Below, piece by piece: positions 26,967-35,390 of a stretch of 64,000 bases of DNA. The stretch comes from Thalassovita mediterranea (lineage in GTDB: Bacteria; Pseudomonadota; Alphaproteobacteria; Rhodobacterales; Rhodobacteraceae): contig NZ_CYSF01000006.1 of assembly GCF_001458435.1 (NCBI RefSeq), positions 496,001 to 560,000 of the forward strand. Reading direction: 5' to 3'. The notes below the pieces were generated by a model. It saw only the letters and a list, made by a program, of their open reading frames with translations. It made no database searches and was not told the origin of the DNA. A program made the position numbers and the translations under genes. The first letter of the stretch is position 1; each line of letters starts with the position of its first letter.

Positions 26967-27749
26967 ATGACCGTAGCCGCCCCCGTACCCGCGCCTGATC
27001 ACACCGCAGACACACCTCCGGTGATTTCGATGCGCGATGTGTCCAAGTATTTTGATGATTTTCAGGCGCTGAAATCCGTGTCCTTTGACGTGCAGAAAGG
27101 CGAGCGTGTGGTCGTCTGTGGCCCATCCGGTTCGGGCAAATCGACCCTGATCCGCTGCATCAACCGCCTAGAGGCGCATGAGGCCGGTGAGATCATGGTC
27201 GAAGGCACCACGCTAGACGACACCCGCGCCAGTCTGGACCAGATCCGCGGCGCCGTTGGGATGGTGTTTCAACAGTTCAACCTGTTCCCGCACCTGACCG
27301 TTTTGCAAAACCTCACCCTTGGCCCCCGTCGTGTGCTGGGGTTAAGCGAGGAAGAGGCACGCAAACGTGCCATGACCTATCTGGAACGGGTGCAGATTCC
27401 CGATCAGGCGGAAAAGTTCCCCCGCCAACTGTCCGGCGGTCAGCAACAGCGCGTCGCCATTGCGCGCTCCCTGTGCATGGAACCGCGTATCATGCTGTTT
27501 GACGAACCCACGTCGGCCCTTGATCCCGAAATGATCGCCGAGGTGCTGGAAGTGATGACCGAACTGGCAGACAGCGGCATGACCATGATCGTCGTCACCC
27601 ACGAAATGGGATTTGCCCGCCGCGTAGCCGATCGCATGGTCTTTATGGACAAGGGAGAGATCGTCGAAACCGGCACGCCCGAAGCGTTCTTTACTGCGCC
27701 AAAATCCCAGCGCTGCGCCACCTTCCTGCAACAGATCCTGAACCACTGA
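26967..27749 (+). CDS. Polar amino acid ABC transporter, ATP-binding protein
   Basis: A 260-residue ATPase of the GlnQ/HisP type. Walker A is GPSGSGKST, the signature LSGGQQQR, Walker [15 protein letters not shown], followed by the H-loop [10 protein letters not shown]. The ATG at 26967 follows a weak site; an earlier in-frame start would add 17 residues of no family character. The permease gene begins 9 nt after its stop. The divergent binding-protein gene completes the transporter. Confidence 0.92.
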   Translation: MTVAAPVPAPDHTADTPPVISMRDVSKYFDDFQALKSVSFDVQKGERVVVCGPSGSGKSTLIRCINRLEAHEAGEIMVEGTTLDDTRASLDQIRGAVGMVFQQFNLFPHLTVLQNLTLGPRRVLGLSEEEARKRAMTYLERVQIPDQAEKFPRQLSGGQQQRVAIARSLCMEPRIMLFDEPTSALDPEMIAEVLEVMTELADSGMTMIVVTHEMGFARRVADRMVFMDKGEIVETGTPEAFFTAPKSQRCATFLQQILNH

Positions 27750-27758
27750 GGCGCAGAT

Positions 27759-28496
27759 ATGAAACGTTTCCTCCTTCTTCTGCCTGTGCTGTTTTTGCTG
27801 TCTGGCTGTTCCGGCAACTGGGGCTGGTATGTCGTTGACCCCAGCACGTCCAACGGCGCGGCGAACCTGCGGTTTCTGATCAGCGGCGCCTATAACACGG
27901 TGCTGATGTCGGTCACCGCAATCCTGATTTCCATCACGCTGGGTCTGTTGATCGCACTGCCCGGTCTGTCGGACAAACGCGGCTGGCGGGCGCTGAACCG
28001 CACCTATGTCGAGATCGTGCGCGCCGTGCCCATTCTGGTGCTGATCCTATGGGTCTACTACGGTCTGCCGCAGCTGAGCGGTATCACCCTGAACGTGTTC
28101 TGGGCCGGTGTACTGGCGCTGGCACTATCAGACAGCGCCTTTCAGGCCGAGATTTTCCGCGCAGGCATCCAATCGATCCACAAAGGCCAGTATGAGGCGG
28201 CGCAATCCATATCCCTCAGCTACCGCGACACCATGCGTTATGTGATCCTGCCACAGGCCATCCGCCGCATCCTGCCCGCACTTGGCAACCAGTTGGTTTA
28301 TATGCTGAAAATGTCATCCCTTGTGTCGGTGATCGGCATGCAAGAATTGACGCGCAAGGCAAACGAACTGGTCGTATCTGAATACCGCCCGTTGGAAATC
28401 TACACCGTGCTGGTGCTGGAATATCTGGCACTGATCCTGATCGTGTCGGCCGGTGTGCGCTGGCTGGAACGCCGGATGAACGCAGCAGAAAGCTGA
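27759..28496 (+). CDS. Polar amino acid ABC transporter permease
   Basis: A 245-residue HisM/GlnP-type permease. The first hydrophobic segment ends in LLSGC, resembling a lipobox but more likely just the first helix. The EAA-type motif GQYEAAQSISLSYRDTMRYVILPQA contacts the ATPase. Only one permease is encoded, so it probably forms a homodimer. A strong hairpin follows 14 nt after the stop. Confidence 0.88.
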   Translation: MKRFLLLLPVLFLLSGCSGNWGWYVVDPSTSNGAANLRFLISGAYNTVLMSVTAILISITLGLLIALPGLSDKRGWRALNRTYVEIVRAVPILVLILWVYYGLPQLSGITLNVFWAGVLALALSDSAFQAEIFRAGIQSIHKGQYEAAQSISLSYRDTMRYVILPQAIRRILPALGNQLVYMLKMSSLVSVIGMQELTRKANELVVSEYRPLEIYTVLVLEYLALILIVSAGVRWLERRMNAAES

Positions 28497-28509
28497 CGCC
28501 TGACAAAGA

Positions 28510-28545
28510 AATGCGGGCTGGCGCACTCACTCACCAGCCCGCATT
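28510..28545 (+). terminator. Hairpin after the amino acid permease gene
   Basis: A 12-bp perfect stem AATGCGGGCTGG / CCAGCCCGCATT with a 12-nt loop directly follows the permease stop. There is no real T tract, so termination may be inefficient or factor-aided. Confidence 0.6.
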
Positions 28546-28746
28546 CAACAATTTACGCAAAAGTTCTGCCCGATAATTGCCAGAACCATACCTTCTACAA
28601 AAACTCGTCACACATTCCGACCGCCCCCCTAAGGCTGCGCCGCAACGGCACTCTTACCGTGCAGCTTGTATCCAAATTGAATTGCATTAGACATACCGGA
28701 AAGCTGTATTCAGCTTGGCAAAGACACGGAATAGAAGCGTCAAAGA

Positions 28747-29352
28747 ATGAGCATTTCTGAAACAGACCAAGAACATGCAGGACATGCTCTCTCCAACATT
28801 CGCAACACCTTTGGCTGGTCACAGGATGAACTGGCGGATGCGCTGAAGATCTCGCCTTCGACTTTGTCGCGCTGGGAGCGATCCCCCAAAGTGCTGAACC
28901 ATCTGGCCGTATCACGGCGCCACCCGAACCGAACGCTGGCCTATCTGCGGGCGATGATTGAACCCAGCATTCTGGACGGGGTGATGGAATCTGACCGGAT
29001 CGGCGGGCTGTTTTATGGCGAAAACTACGTTCTGGTCGCGGTGACGCAAGGCATGGCGCGGCGCTATCACCTGACCAATGCGGCTGTCGGGTTTCCTGCG
29101 ATGCCCTTTGTGCGGGGTGTCGCGGCGAAGGTGATTGAACAGCATATCGACCAAATCCGCAGCGTCGCCAAAACACCCGGCGCGGGCGCGATCTGGCGCA
29201 TTCCTGCGGATCTGTCGATGATCGTCAAGGATGGCTGGACCATCTCCTTCAACGCTATCGGTCAGGGCCTTGTCTCTGCAGATGTGGAACTGATGCGCGA
29301 CGACGAGGCCCACCTGCACGACGGCGCACCCGTCGAATTTTTCGGGCTGTGA
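28747..29352 (+). CDS. XRE-type helix-turn-helix protein with unrecognised C-terminal domain
   Basis: A 201-residue protein. Residues about 12-50 form a Cro/C1-type helix-turn-helix (IRNTFGWSQDELADALKISPSTLSRWER). The remaining 150 residues match no family I recognise; they contain VGFPAMPFVRGVAAKVIEQHIDQI and a regular C-terminal part without membrane segments. The ribosome site is weak. It is single-standing, 250 nt after the amino acid transporter and about 100 nt before the photolyase gene on the same strand, so a role in light or stress control is conceivable but unsupported. Confidence 0.68.
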   Translation: MSISETDQEHAGHALSNIRNTFGWSQDELADALKISPSTLSRWERSPKVLNHLAVSRRHPNRTLAYLRAMIEPSILDGVMESDRIGGLFYGENYVLVAVTQGMARRYHLTNAAVGFPAMPFVRGVAAKVIEQHIDQIRSVAKTPGAGAIWRIPADLSMIVKDGWTISFNAIGQGLVSADVELMRDDEAHLHDGAPVEFFGL

Positions 29353-29390
29353 TAACCCCATAGCCTGACGACATTTTATCACCGTCAAAG

Positions 29391-29420
29391 CGATCCAGAC
29401 ACGGCGGCGCTGCGTATAAG
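29391..29420 (+). promoter_or_regulatory. Possible ECF-sigma (RpoE-like) promoter of the photolyase gene
   Basis: CGATCC, 18 nt, then TATAAG, about 30 nt before the photolyase start. This resembles the Rhodobacter sphaeroides RpoE pattern (TGATCC and a TAAG-type -10), which drives singlet-oxygen response genes including a photolyase. One base of the -35 differs and the -10 register is inexact, so it is a tentative call. Confidence 0.35.
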
Positions 29421-29450
29421 GTACAACGTTCCTGAATTCCGGTGCAGCCC

Positions 29451-30992
29451 ATGCCAGACGCCCCCGCCCGCCTGATCCTGATCCTTGGCGATCAACTGTC
29501 CCCCGATCTGTCGGCGCTGAAACAGGGCGATCCTGCCCGCGATGTCATCCTAATGGCCGAAGTCTCGGCAGAAGCCACCTATGTCAAACACCACAAGAAG
29601 AAGATCGCCTTCCTCTTCGCCGCGATGCGCCACCGCGCCGCCGAATTGCAGGCGGCGGGCTGGCAGGTCCGATACGCGCGGCTGGATGATCCTGAAAACA
29701 GTGGCACGCTGCCGTCCGAAGTGGCCCGCGCAATGGCGGATTTCAACTGCGCCGACGTCCTGATGACCGAACCGGGGGAATATCGACTGAAGGCCGCGCT
29801 GACAGATTGGGCCGCAGGTACAGGCACCACGCTAGATATGCTGCCGGATGATCGGTTCCTAAGTGATCACGCGCAATTTCAGGCCTGGGCCGCAGGGCGC
29901 AAACAGTTGCGGATGGAATACTTCTATCGCGATATGCGCCGCCAGACCGGCCTGTTGATGGCGGGGGATCAGCCAGAGGGCGGGCAGTGGAACTATGACG
30001 CCGAAAACCGCAAACCGGCCAAAGGTGATCTGTTCATGCCGCACCCGCTGCAGTTTGCCCCTGATGAAATCACGGCAGAGGTTCTGGATTTGGTTGCGGA
30101 CCAGTTTGATGATCACTTTGGCACGCTGACACCGTTCTGGTTTGCAGTCACCCGCGATCAGGCGCTAGCGGCGCTGGATCATTTTGCCGACACCGCACTG
30201 CCGCTTTTTGGCGATTATCAGGATGCGATGCTGACGGGTGAGGCGTTCCTATACCATTCCGTTCTGGCGCAATATCTGAACGCAGGCCTCCTAACCCCGA
30301 TGGAGATCTGCCGCCGTGTTGAACGCGCCTATTACGACGGCCACGCGCCACTCAACGCGGTGGAGGGCTATATTCGCCAGATCATCGGCTGGCGCGAATA
30401 TGTGCGCGGGATCTACTGGCTGAAAATGCCGGGGTATACAGCGGAAAATGCGCTGGGGGCACAGCGCCCCCTGCCCCAGTATTATTGGAGCGGTCAGACC
30501 GATATGGCCTGCATGAAATCCGCCATCACCCAAACACAGGAAGAGGCCTACGCCCACCACATCCAACGCCTAATGGTGACCGGTAACTTTGCCCTGCTGG
30601 CAGGTGTTGATCCCCATGAGGTGCATGAATGGTATCTGGCCGTCTACGCCGACGCCTACGAATGGGTCGAGGCGCCGAATGTGATCGGGATGAGCCAGTT
30701 TGCAGATGGCGGCCTGCTGGGATCCAAACCCTATGCGGCCAGCGGCAACTATATCCACAAAATGTCCGATCATTGCGGCAGCTGTCGCTATAACGTGCGG
30801 CACAAGACAGGCCCGCAAGCCTGCCCGTTCAATCCCCTGTATTGGGATTTTCTGATCCGCAACCGCGACACGCTGGGCAAGAACCCGCGCCTAGGCCATC
30901 CCTATCGCACATGGGACCGGATGAGCGCTGAAAAACAGCAGGACTACCTGACCAGCGCCGCCAAAGTGTTGGACAGGATTGAAACCCTTTAG
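29451..30992 (+). CDS. phrB: Iron-sulfur (6-4) photolyase / cryptochrome-like protein (FeS-BCP family)
   Basis: A 513-residue flavoprotein of the PhrB/CryB group, which repairs (6-4) photoproducts or senses light using FAD, a lumazine antenna and a 4Fe-4S cluster. The four cluster cysteines are Cys354 (DMACMKS), Cys442 and Cys445 (DHCGSCRYN) and Cys458 (QACPFN). The double histidine His369-His370 before IQRLM is the active-site pair, and WREYVRGIYW lies in the FAD region. Length is normal. The ATG at 29451 is used; a GTG three codons upstream is possible. Monocistronic; it converges with the next operon with only 11 nt between the stops. Confidence 0.93.
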   Translation: MPDAPARLILILGDQLSPDLSALKQGDPARDVILMAEVSAEATYVKHHKKKIAFLFAAMRHRAAELQAAGWQVRYARLDDPENSGTLPSEVARAMADFNCADVLMTEPGEYRLKAALTDWAAGTGTTLDMLPDDRFLSDHAQFQAWAAGRKQLRMEYFYRDMRRQTGLLMAGDQPEGGQWNYDAENRKPAKGDLFMPHPLQFAPDEITAEVLDLVADQFDDHFGTLTPFWFAVTRDQALAALDHFADTALPLFGDYQDAMLTGEAFLYHSVLAQYLNAGLLTPMEICRRVERAYYDGHAPLNAVEGYIRQIIGWREYVRGIYWLKMPGYTAENALGAQRPLPQYYWSGQTDMACMKSAITQTQEEAYAHHIQRLMVTGNFALLAGVDPHEVHEWYLAVYADAYEWVEAPNVIGMSQFADGGLLGSKPYAASGNYIHKMSDHCGSCRYNVRHKTGPQACPFNPLYWDFLIRNRDTLGKNPRLGHPYRTWDRMSAEKQQDYLTSAAKVLDRIETL

Positions 30993-31003
30993 CCCGCCAG
31001 GCC

Positions 31004-31369
31004 CTAACCGAACGCGCCTGCCACATCCTTGGCCTTAACCAGTGACCGCCCTTCGCACAGCACCGTGCCATCCGGCGCGGTGCAACTAGCCCACAGATCA
31101 ACAAGATGCTTTTCAGGTCGCAGACGGGTGATTTCGACCCGCGCCAACAGGGGCGTATCCAGCGGTGCGGGCGCTTTGAACGCCAGTTCCTGCTTTAGAT
31201 AGTTCGTGCCCGACCCCGGCAGATCGACCCCCAAGAGGTAGGAAAACAGCGCCGCAATCAGCGGTTCCGGCACGGTATCACCGACGCTGCCGCTGAGGGC
31301 GGCAAACTCTGCCAGATCGGATTGCGTGTAGGTGCGACGGATTTCTGCCGCCTGTCCAACTGTCAGCAT
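31004..31369 (-). CDS. MaoC-like hot-dog protein without the hydratase motif
   Basis: A 121-residue hot-dog-fold protein, last gene of an 11-gene operon. It resembles the MaoC dehydratase family (TYTQSDLAEFAALSGSVGD...; VEITRLRPEKHLVDL) but where active members have the D-x4-H catalytic motif it reads SGSVGDTVPEP, lacking the histidine. It overlaps the preceding MaoC-like gene by 7 nt. Together the two probably form a heteromeric hydratase with one catalytic and one non-catalytic chain, as known for some steroid enoyl-CoA hydratases. Alternatively it may be a thioesterase-like protein. Confidence 0.72.
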   Translation of the reverse strand: MLTVGQAAEIRRTYTQSDLAEFAALSGSVGDTVPEPLIAALFSYLLGVDLPGSGTNYLKQELAFKAPAPLDTPLLARVEITRLRPEKHLVDLWASCTAPDGTVLCEGRSLVKAKDVAGAFG

Positions 31370-31719
31370 GTGACTTCTGCCTCCCCAATCAGACACTCTG
31401 CGCCATCTGCACTGCGCGTCACGCGCATCGTCAGGATGTTGGGGCGCTCTTCGGTAATTTTTAGCTGCAACTCCTCACCGGTGAAGGCGGGGTTGGGGAA
31501 CATCATCTGCTGGCTGACCTGCCGCAGCGACGGATCAATGCGCCGCACCATACCCCAGAGTTTTGAGTAGATCAGCATCCCGTGACTGACCGTGCGCCCG
31601 AAGGTGGTCGCGGCACAGAACGCTGGGTCAACGTGGATCGCGTTGTCGTCACCAGACACCCGCGCGAATGCGTCGAAATCGCCCTGCGTCGGGGTCCATA
31701 CCTCTGTCAGATCAATCAT
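31363..31719 (-). CDS. MaoC-like enoyl-CoA hydratase
   Basis: A 118-residue hot-dog-fold hydratase with the intact catalytic D-x4-H motif (SGDDNAIHVDPAF) and the downstream TVSHGML block. Members hydrate trans-2-enoyl-CoA to (R)-3-hydroxyacyl-CoA. The frame is open further upstream, but ATG 31719 is the start: it fits the family N-terminus and overlaps the acyl-CoA ligase stop by 8 nt. It is translationally linked to the degenerate MaoC gene that follows. Confidence 0.85.
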   Translation of the reverse strand: MIDLTEVWTPTQGDFDAFARVSGDDNAIHVDPAFCAATTFGRTVSHGMLIYSKLWGMVRRIDPSLRQVSQQMMFPNPAFTGEELQLKITEERPNILTMRVTRSADGAECLIGEAEVTC

Positions 31720-33202
31720 GGTCAAAAGCCTCTCGCAAATCAGGTTTGCAGATCTTGCCCGCCGCGGTGCGCGGGAAATCGTCGACGATGCGCACATGGG
31801 CGGGCACCTTGTAGCCCGCCAGCCGCTCACGACACCACGGGCGCAGGCTGTCTGCATCAAGCGTCGCCTCGGGGCGCAGCATCACATGGGCGGCCCCCAC
31901 TTCGCCCCAGCGCTCATCCGGCACGCCAATGACCGCCGCCTCTAGGATCGCGGGGTGGGCGTTCAGCACCCGCTCCACCTCTGCCGGATAGACGTTTTCC
32001 CCACCAGAGATGTACATGTCCTTGATCCGATCCACGATGTAGTAATACCCATCCGCATCGCGCCGCGCGACATCACCGGTGGCCAGCCAGCCATCATCGG
32101 TGAAGGTTTTGGCCGTAGCCTCGTCGTTCTGGAAATAACCGGGCGTGATGCCGGGGCCGCGCAGGTGCAATTCGCCTGCCCCCTCTACCCCGTCGGGCAC
32201 ACCGTCCAGCCGCACCTCGGCCATAGATTGCGGCTTACCGACCGACCCGATCTTGTCGCCTGCATGAGCGGCATCCATCAGGAAAACGGTTGGCCCGCTT
32301 TCGGTCATGCCCATGCCGTTCAACACATCCGCGCCGCGTTCGGCAAAGAAGCGGATCAACGGTTCCGGCAAGGGCGCACCGCCGCAACCACAGCGCACCT
32401 TGGACCAGTCCACATCGGCAATTTCAGGCATCAACGACAGCGCCTGATAGACCGCAGGCACGCCAAAAAACTGGTTGATCCGCCCCGAGGCTACGAGCGT
32501 TTGAACCGGCCCCTCCTCAAACTTCGCCAGAACGGTGGAGCTGCCACCCCACAGAAACACCGGCAGCGTGTAAAGGTTGATGCCAGCGGTATGAAACAGC
32601 GGCAGGAAACACGCCGCGCGATCACCCGCCGCGATATCAATCGCCTGCCCGATGCTGATCGCATTGGCCCAGGCCATGCGCGCGGTCTGGATCACCGCCT
32701 TGGGCGTTCCCGTGGTGCCAGAGGTGAACAACAGATACCAAGGCCGCGTTGCCGGAATGGCCGCGTTCAGCGCAGGCCCACCTGCGTCGATCCATGCCGC
32801 CAGATCGGTTTCGATACTTAGGGTCGCGGTTTCCGTCGCCCCCGCGACCTCCGCCGCGACATCGCTAAACCCTGCATCGCTGAGGATCAAAGACACGCCG
32901 ACCTGGGCCACGATCTCTACCAGTTCAGGTGCAGGCAGGCGCCAGTTGAGCGGGCAGAGGATCACGCCGGTTTTCTGGCAGGCAAAAAGCGTGATGAAAA
33001 ACTCCACCCTGTTCTGGCACAGGATGGCCACGCGGTCGCCCTCTGCCAAACCGCGTGCGGTCAGGCCAGCAGCAACAGCATTCGCTGCCGTATTGACCTC
33101 GGCAAAGGTCCAGTCTCGGGCAGTCGCCAGATCGTGAAAGGCCAGCGCATCGGGGCTCAGCTCCGCCCGTTTGGCGGCCATATCGGGGATCGTATCAAAC
33201 AT
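31712..33202 (-). CDS. AMP-dependent acyl-CoA ligase
   Basis: A 496-residue ANL-superfamily enzyme. The phosphate loop LLFTSGTTGTPKAV, the GMGMTESGP region and the C-terminal hinge GYYYIVDRIKDMYISGGENVYP with the catalytic lysine region PRTAAGKICK are all present. It activates a carboxylate to its CoA thioester. The start is ATG 33202, one codon after a GTG that directly follows the upstream stop. Neighbouring hydratase-fold genes and a branched-chain-type ABC transporter indicate uptake and degradation of an external carboxylic acid; an aromatic or medium-chain acid is plausible, but the substrate cannot be read. Confidence 0.88.
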   Translation of the reverse strand: MFDTIPDMAAKRAELSPDALAFHDLATARDWTFAEVNTAANAVAAGLTARGLAEGDRVAILCQNRVEFFITLFACQKTGVILCPLNWRLPAPELVEIVAQVGVSLILSDAGFSDVAAEVAGATETATLSIETDLAAWIDAGGPALNAAIPATRPWYLLFTSGTTGTPKAVIQTARMAWANAISIGQAIDIAAGDRAACFLPLFHTAGINLYTLPVFLWGGSSTVLAKFEEGPVQTLVASGRINQFFGVPAVYQALSLMPEIADVDWSKVRCGCGGAPLPEPLIRFFAERGADVLNGMGMTESGPTVFLMDAAHAGDKIGSVGKPQSMAEVRLDGVPDGVEGAGELHLRGPGITPGYFQNDEATAKTFTDDGWLATGDVARRDADGYYYIVDRIKDMYISGGENVYPAEVERVLNAHPAILEAAVIGVPDERWGEVGAAHVMLRPEATLDADSLRPWCRERLAGYKVPAHVRIVDDFPRTAAGKICKPDLREAFDHD

Positions 33203-33205
33203 CAC

Positions 33206-33991
33206 TCAGCCCTTTTTGGGTGTCAGAAAAGCAGCCATGCGCGTCAGGGTGTCCTGCCGCGTGATCAACCGGCGGAAGGCGGCGGTTTCCGCGTCCAAAC
33301 CTGCACGTACGCGCGCGCGGCGTTCATCCGTCCAGATCATCGCCTTGGTCGCCAGCGCAGTGCCTGCATCTGTATCGTCAAGCAGCGCCAGCGCGCGTTC
33401 CTCTGCCGCGTCATCCACCGCCTGCACCAGACCCAGCGCTAAGAGCTGATCCGCATCATGGCGCAGGTTTGCGTGCAGCCAGCCCTGTGCAGGTCCTGCG
33501 CCGATCAGCTCCGGCAACACGGCCGTCCAGCCACCATCGGGAGCGAAACCCATGACGCCATAATAGGGCTGCAAAAACGCATCCTGCGCCGCCACCACGA
33601 GGTCGGAGGCAAAGATCAGACCGCCAGATCCCCCCGTCGTTGCGCCGCGCATGGCAGCGGCAAACAGAACAGGCATGTCAATCATCCGCATCACCAGATC
33701 CTGCAGCACCGGCACCACCTGATCGGCATAGACATCCGCGCGGCCTTCTTGTGCGGCGCGATAGAACCCCGCTACATCGCCGCCGGACGAAAAGTTGCGC
33801 CCCGCAGTCCGCAGCAACGCCTTGGCTGCGCCGGACTGCTGCAGCGCATCAAGTGCTGCATGCAGATCGCCCAGCACTTCAGGCTCCAACGCATTGGCGC
33901 GCGGTGCTTGCAGGGTGATCTGAAAACAGATCTCCCCACTTGGCAATGCCCCCTCTGTGTAGGCGACCTTTTCCCCAATGATGTCAGCCAT
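33206..33991 (-). CDS. Crotonase-fold protein (enoyl-CoA hydratase/isomerase family) with altered active site
   Basis: A 261-residue crotonase-superfamily protein. The oxyanion-hole loop GRNFSSGGDVAGF is present. Aligned by eye to mitochondrial enoyl-CoA hydratase, the two catalytic glutamates are missing: Gly124 stands at the Glu144 position (GGSGGL) and Tyr143 at the Glu164 position (LQPYYG). It is therefore unlikely to be a simple hydratase; isomerase, hydrolase or C-C lyase activity on a CoA thioester is more probable. The two MaoC proteins in the same operon may supply hydration. It starts 9 nt after the TetR gene. Confidence 0.8.
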   Translation of the reverse strand: MADIIGEKVAYTEGALPSGEICFQITLQAPRANALEPEVLGDLHAALDALQQSGAAKALLRTAGRNFSSGGDVAGFYRAAQEGRADVYADQVVPVLQDLVMRMIDMPVLFAAAMRGATTGGSGGLIFASDLVVAAQDAFLQPYYGVMGFAPDGGWTAVLPELIGAGPAQGWLHANLRHDADQLLALGLVQAVDDAAEERALALLDDTDAGTALATKAMIWTDERRARVRAGLDAETAAFRRLITRQDTLTRMAAFLTPKKG

Positions 33992-33999
33992 ATCCCCCC

Positions 34000-34599
34000 C
34001 TATGGAGCCAAACCGTTGCAGATAAACTGATGCGCCTCTGCCACCACACGTTCGATATCCACCTCGCCCTCTTCCCAGAGGACAAAACGTTCACCGAGTG
34101 TCTTTGCGATGCCCATCAAAGCCCAGGCGCGCACTTCGGCGTCGCCTGCCGAAATCTCGCCGCGTTCGGCGGCCTGTTGCAGTTGGTCTGCGTAGGCCTT
34201 GCCGAATTCGCTGTAGTAAGTGCGGTAGGCATCTGGATCGACGAAACGTGCCTCTTCGACGATGCGGTATTGCATCGGACGGTCGCGCACGACGATCAGA
34301 TAGGCCTCTAGACCCGCGCGCTCTGCCTCTAGGCGATTGGCCGCTGTAGCGATGCGTTCAGCGGCCTGCGATCTGGTGGCGCGGCCCATGTCTTCGACCA
34401 GTTCGCGGAACAAAACGTCCTTGCCGGAGAAGTAGATGTAGAAGGTGCCAGATGCCGTGTCGGCCGCGCGGGTGATGTCCGCGATAGAGGCGGCGGCAAA
34501 TCCCTTTTCGCCGATCACCTGTTCGGCAGCGGCAAGGATTTTGGCGCGGCGTTCGATACCGCGTTTGGTTTTAGGTTGGCTAGAAACAGCTTTGGTCAT
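34000..34599 (-). CDS. TetR-family regulator of the CoA-ligase operon
   Basis: A 199-residue repressor. Residues about 13-60 form the TetR helix-turn-helix (RRAKILAAAEQVIGEKGFAAASIADITRAADTASGTFYIYFSGKDVLF); the rest is a helical ligand domain. The gene lies inside the operon, overlapping the hydrolase gene by 4 nt, so it should be autoregulated with the whole unit. The perfect palindrome at 40304-40317, just before the first gene of the operon, is the natural candidate operator. The effector is probably a CoA thioester or the imported acid. Confidence 0.88.
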   Translation of the reverse strand: MTKAVSSQPKTKRGIERRAKILAAAEQVIGEKGFAAASIADITRAADTASGTFYIYFSGKDVLFRELVEDMGRATRSQAAERIATAANRLEAERAGLEAYLIVVRDRPMQYRIVEEARFVDPDAYRTYYSEFGKAYADQLQQAAERGEISAGDAEVRAWALMGIAKTLGERFVLWEEGEVDIERVVAEAHQFICNGLAP

Positions 34600-35390
34600 G
34601 GGGTCGGGGCTTTCTGTGCAGGCTGGGTCTGTGAGGATGCCAGCCCTTTTGCCGCAACAAAGCGGCGAATGGCATCACAAAACGCCTCTGGTTGTTCCAG
34701 ATGCGGCGAATGGCCTGCCTGTTCGATAAGGGCGAGGGTTGCATCCGGCGCAGCGTCAACCAGCCACTGGGCGGTGGTTCGCGGGTAAAGGCCGCTTTGC
34801 CCGCCTGCGCAGACCAGATAGGGCACATCGATTTTTCGAACGACATCGCGCGCGTCAGCCTCCACCAGTTCCTCCCAGACGGGGCGTAGATTAGCTGGAT
34901 CTTGGGCGCGCAAGAAAAGCGTGATCTCTTCGCGCGTCGGAACAGGATCGCTGACGTCTGCAAACATGCTGTTGACGATGCTGCTGGCCATGCGGCTCCA
35001 ACCCGGCACGATGCGGGCGGCGGTGGCGTGGATGGCTTCCGCATCCCGCGCGATCAGCCCTTGCGTCCAGCCCTGATCCGGCAACATGCGTGGGCTCATA
35101 TCGATGGTGACAAGCCCGCGCATGCCGCTGGAGCCGATCCGTTCGATCAGCCGCCATGCAATCGCCGCCCCCATCGACCAGCCCACAACGATGGGCCGAT
35201 CCAACCGATCAATCCACGCCGCTGCCACATCGGCGCAGGCCTCCAGCCCGCCGGCCTGATCCGCTGCTGCGCCGTGGCCGGGCATATCGGGCATATGGCA
35301 GTCAAAATCAGGGCCAAGGCGGCGGGCGACATCGGCAAACAGATCACCGCGCATCGCCCAGCCATGTAGGAATAGTACCGGTGTTGTCAT
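34596..35390 (-). CDS. Alpha/beta hydrolase
   Basis: A 264-residue hydrolase. The N-terminal VLFLHGWAMRG holds the oxyanion loop, VVGWSMG the nucleophile serine, and EQAGHSPHLEQP the catalytic histidine. It resembles BioH and other esterases. The ATG at 35390 overlaps the livM stop by 4 nt, ruling out the longer upstream frame. In the operon it could cleave an ester or a ring-opening product, or act as a thioesterase. Confidence 0.83.
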   Translation of the reverse strand: MTTPVLFLHGWAMRGDLFADVARRLGPDFDCHMPDMPGHGAAADQAGGLEACADVAAAWIDRLDRPIVVGWSMGAAIAWRLIERIGSSGMRGLVTIDMSPRMLPDQGWTQGLIARDAEAIHATAARIVPGWSRMASSIVNSMFADVSDPVPTREEITLFLRAQDPANLRPVWEELVEADARDVVRKIDVPYLVCAGGQSGLYPRTTAQWLVDAAPDATLALIEQAGHSPHLEQPEAFCDAIRRFVAAKGLASSQTQPAQKAPTP

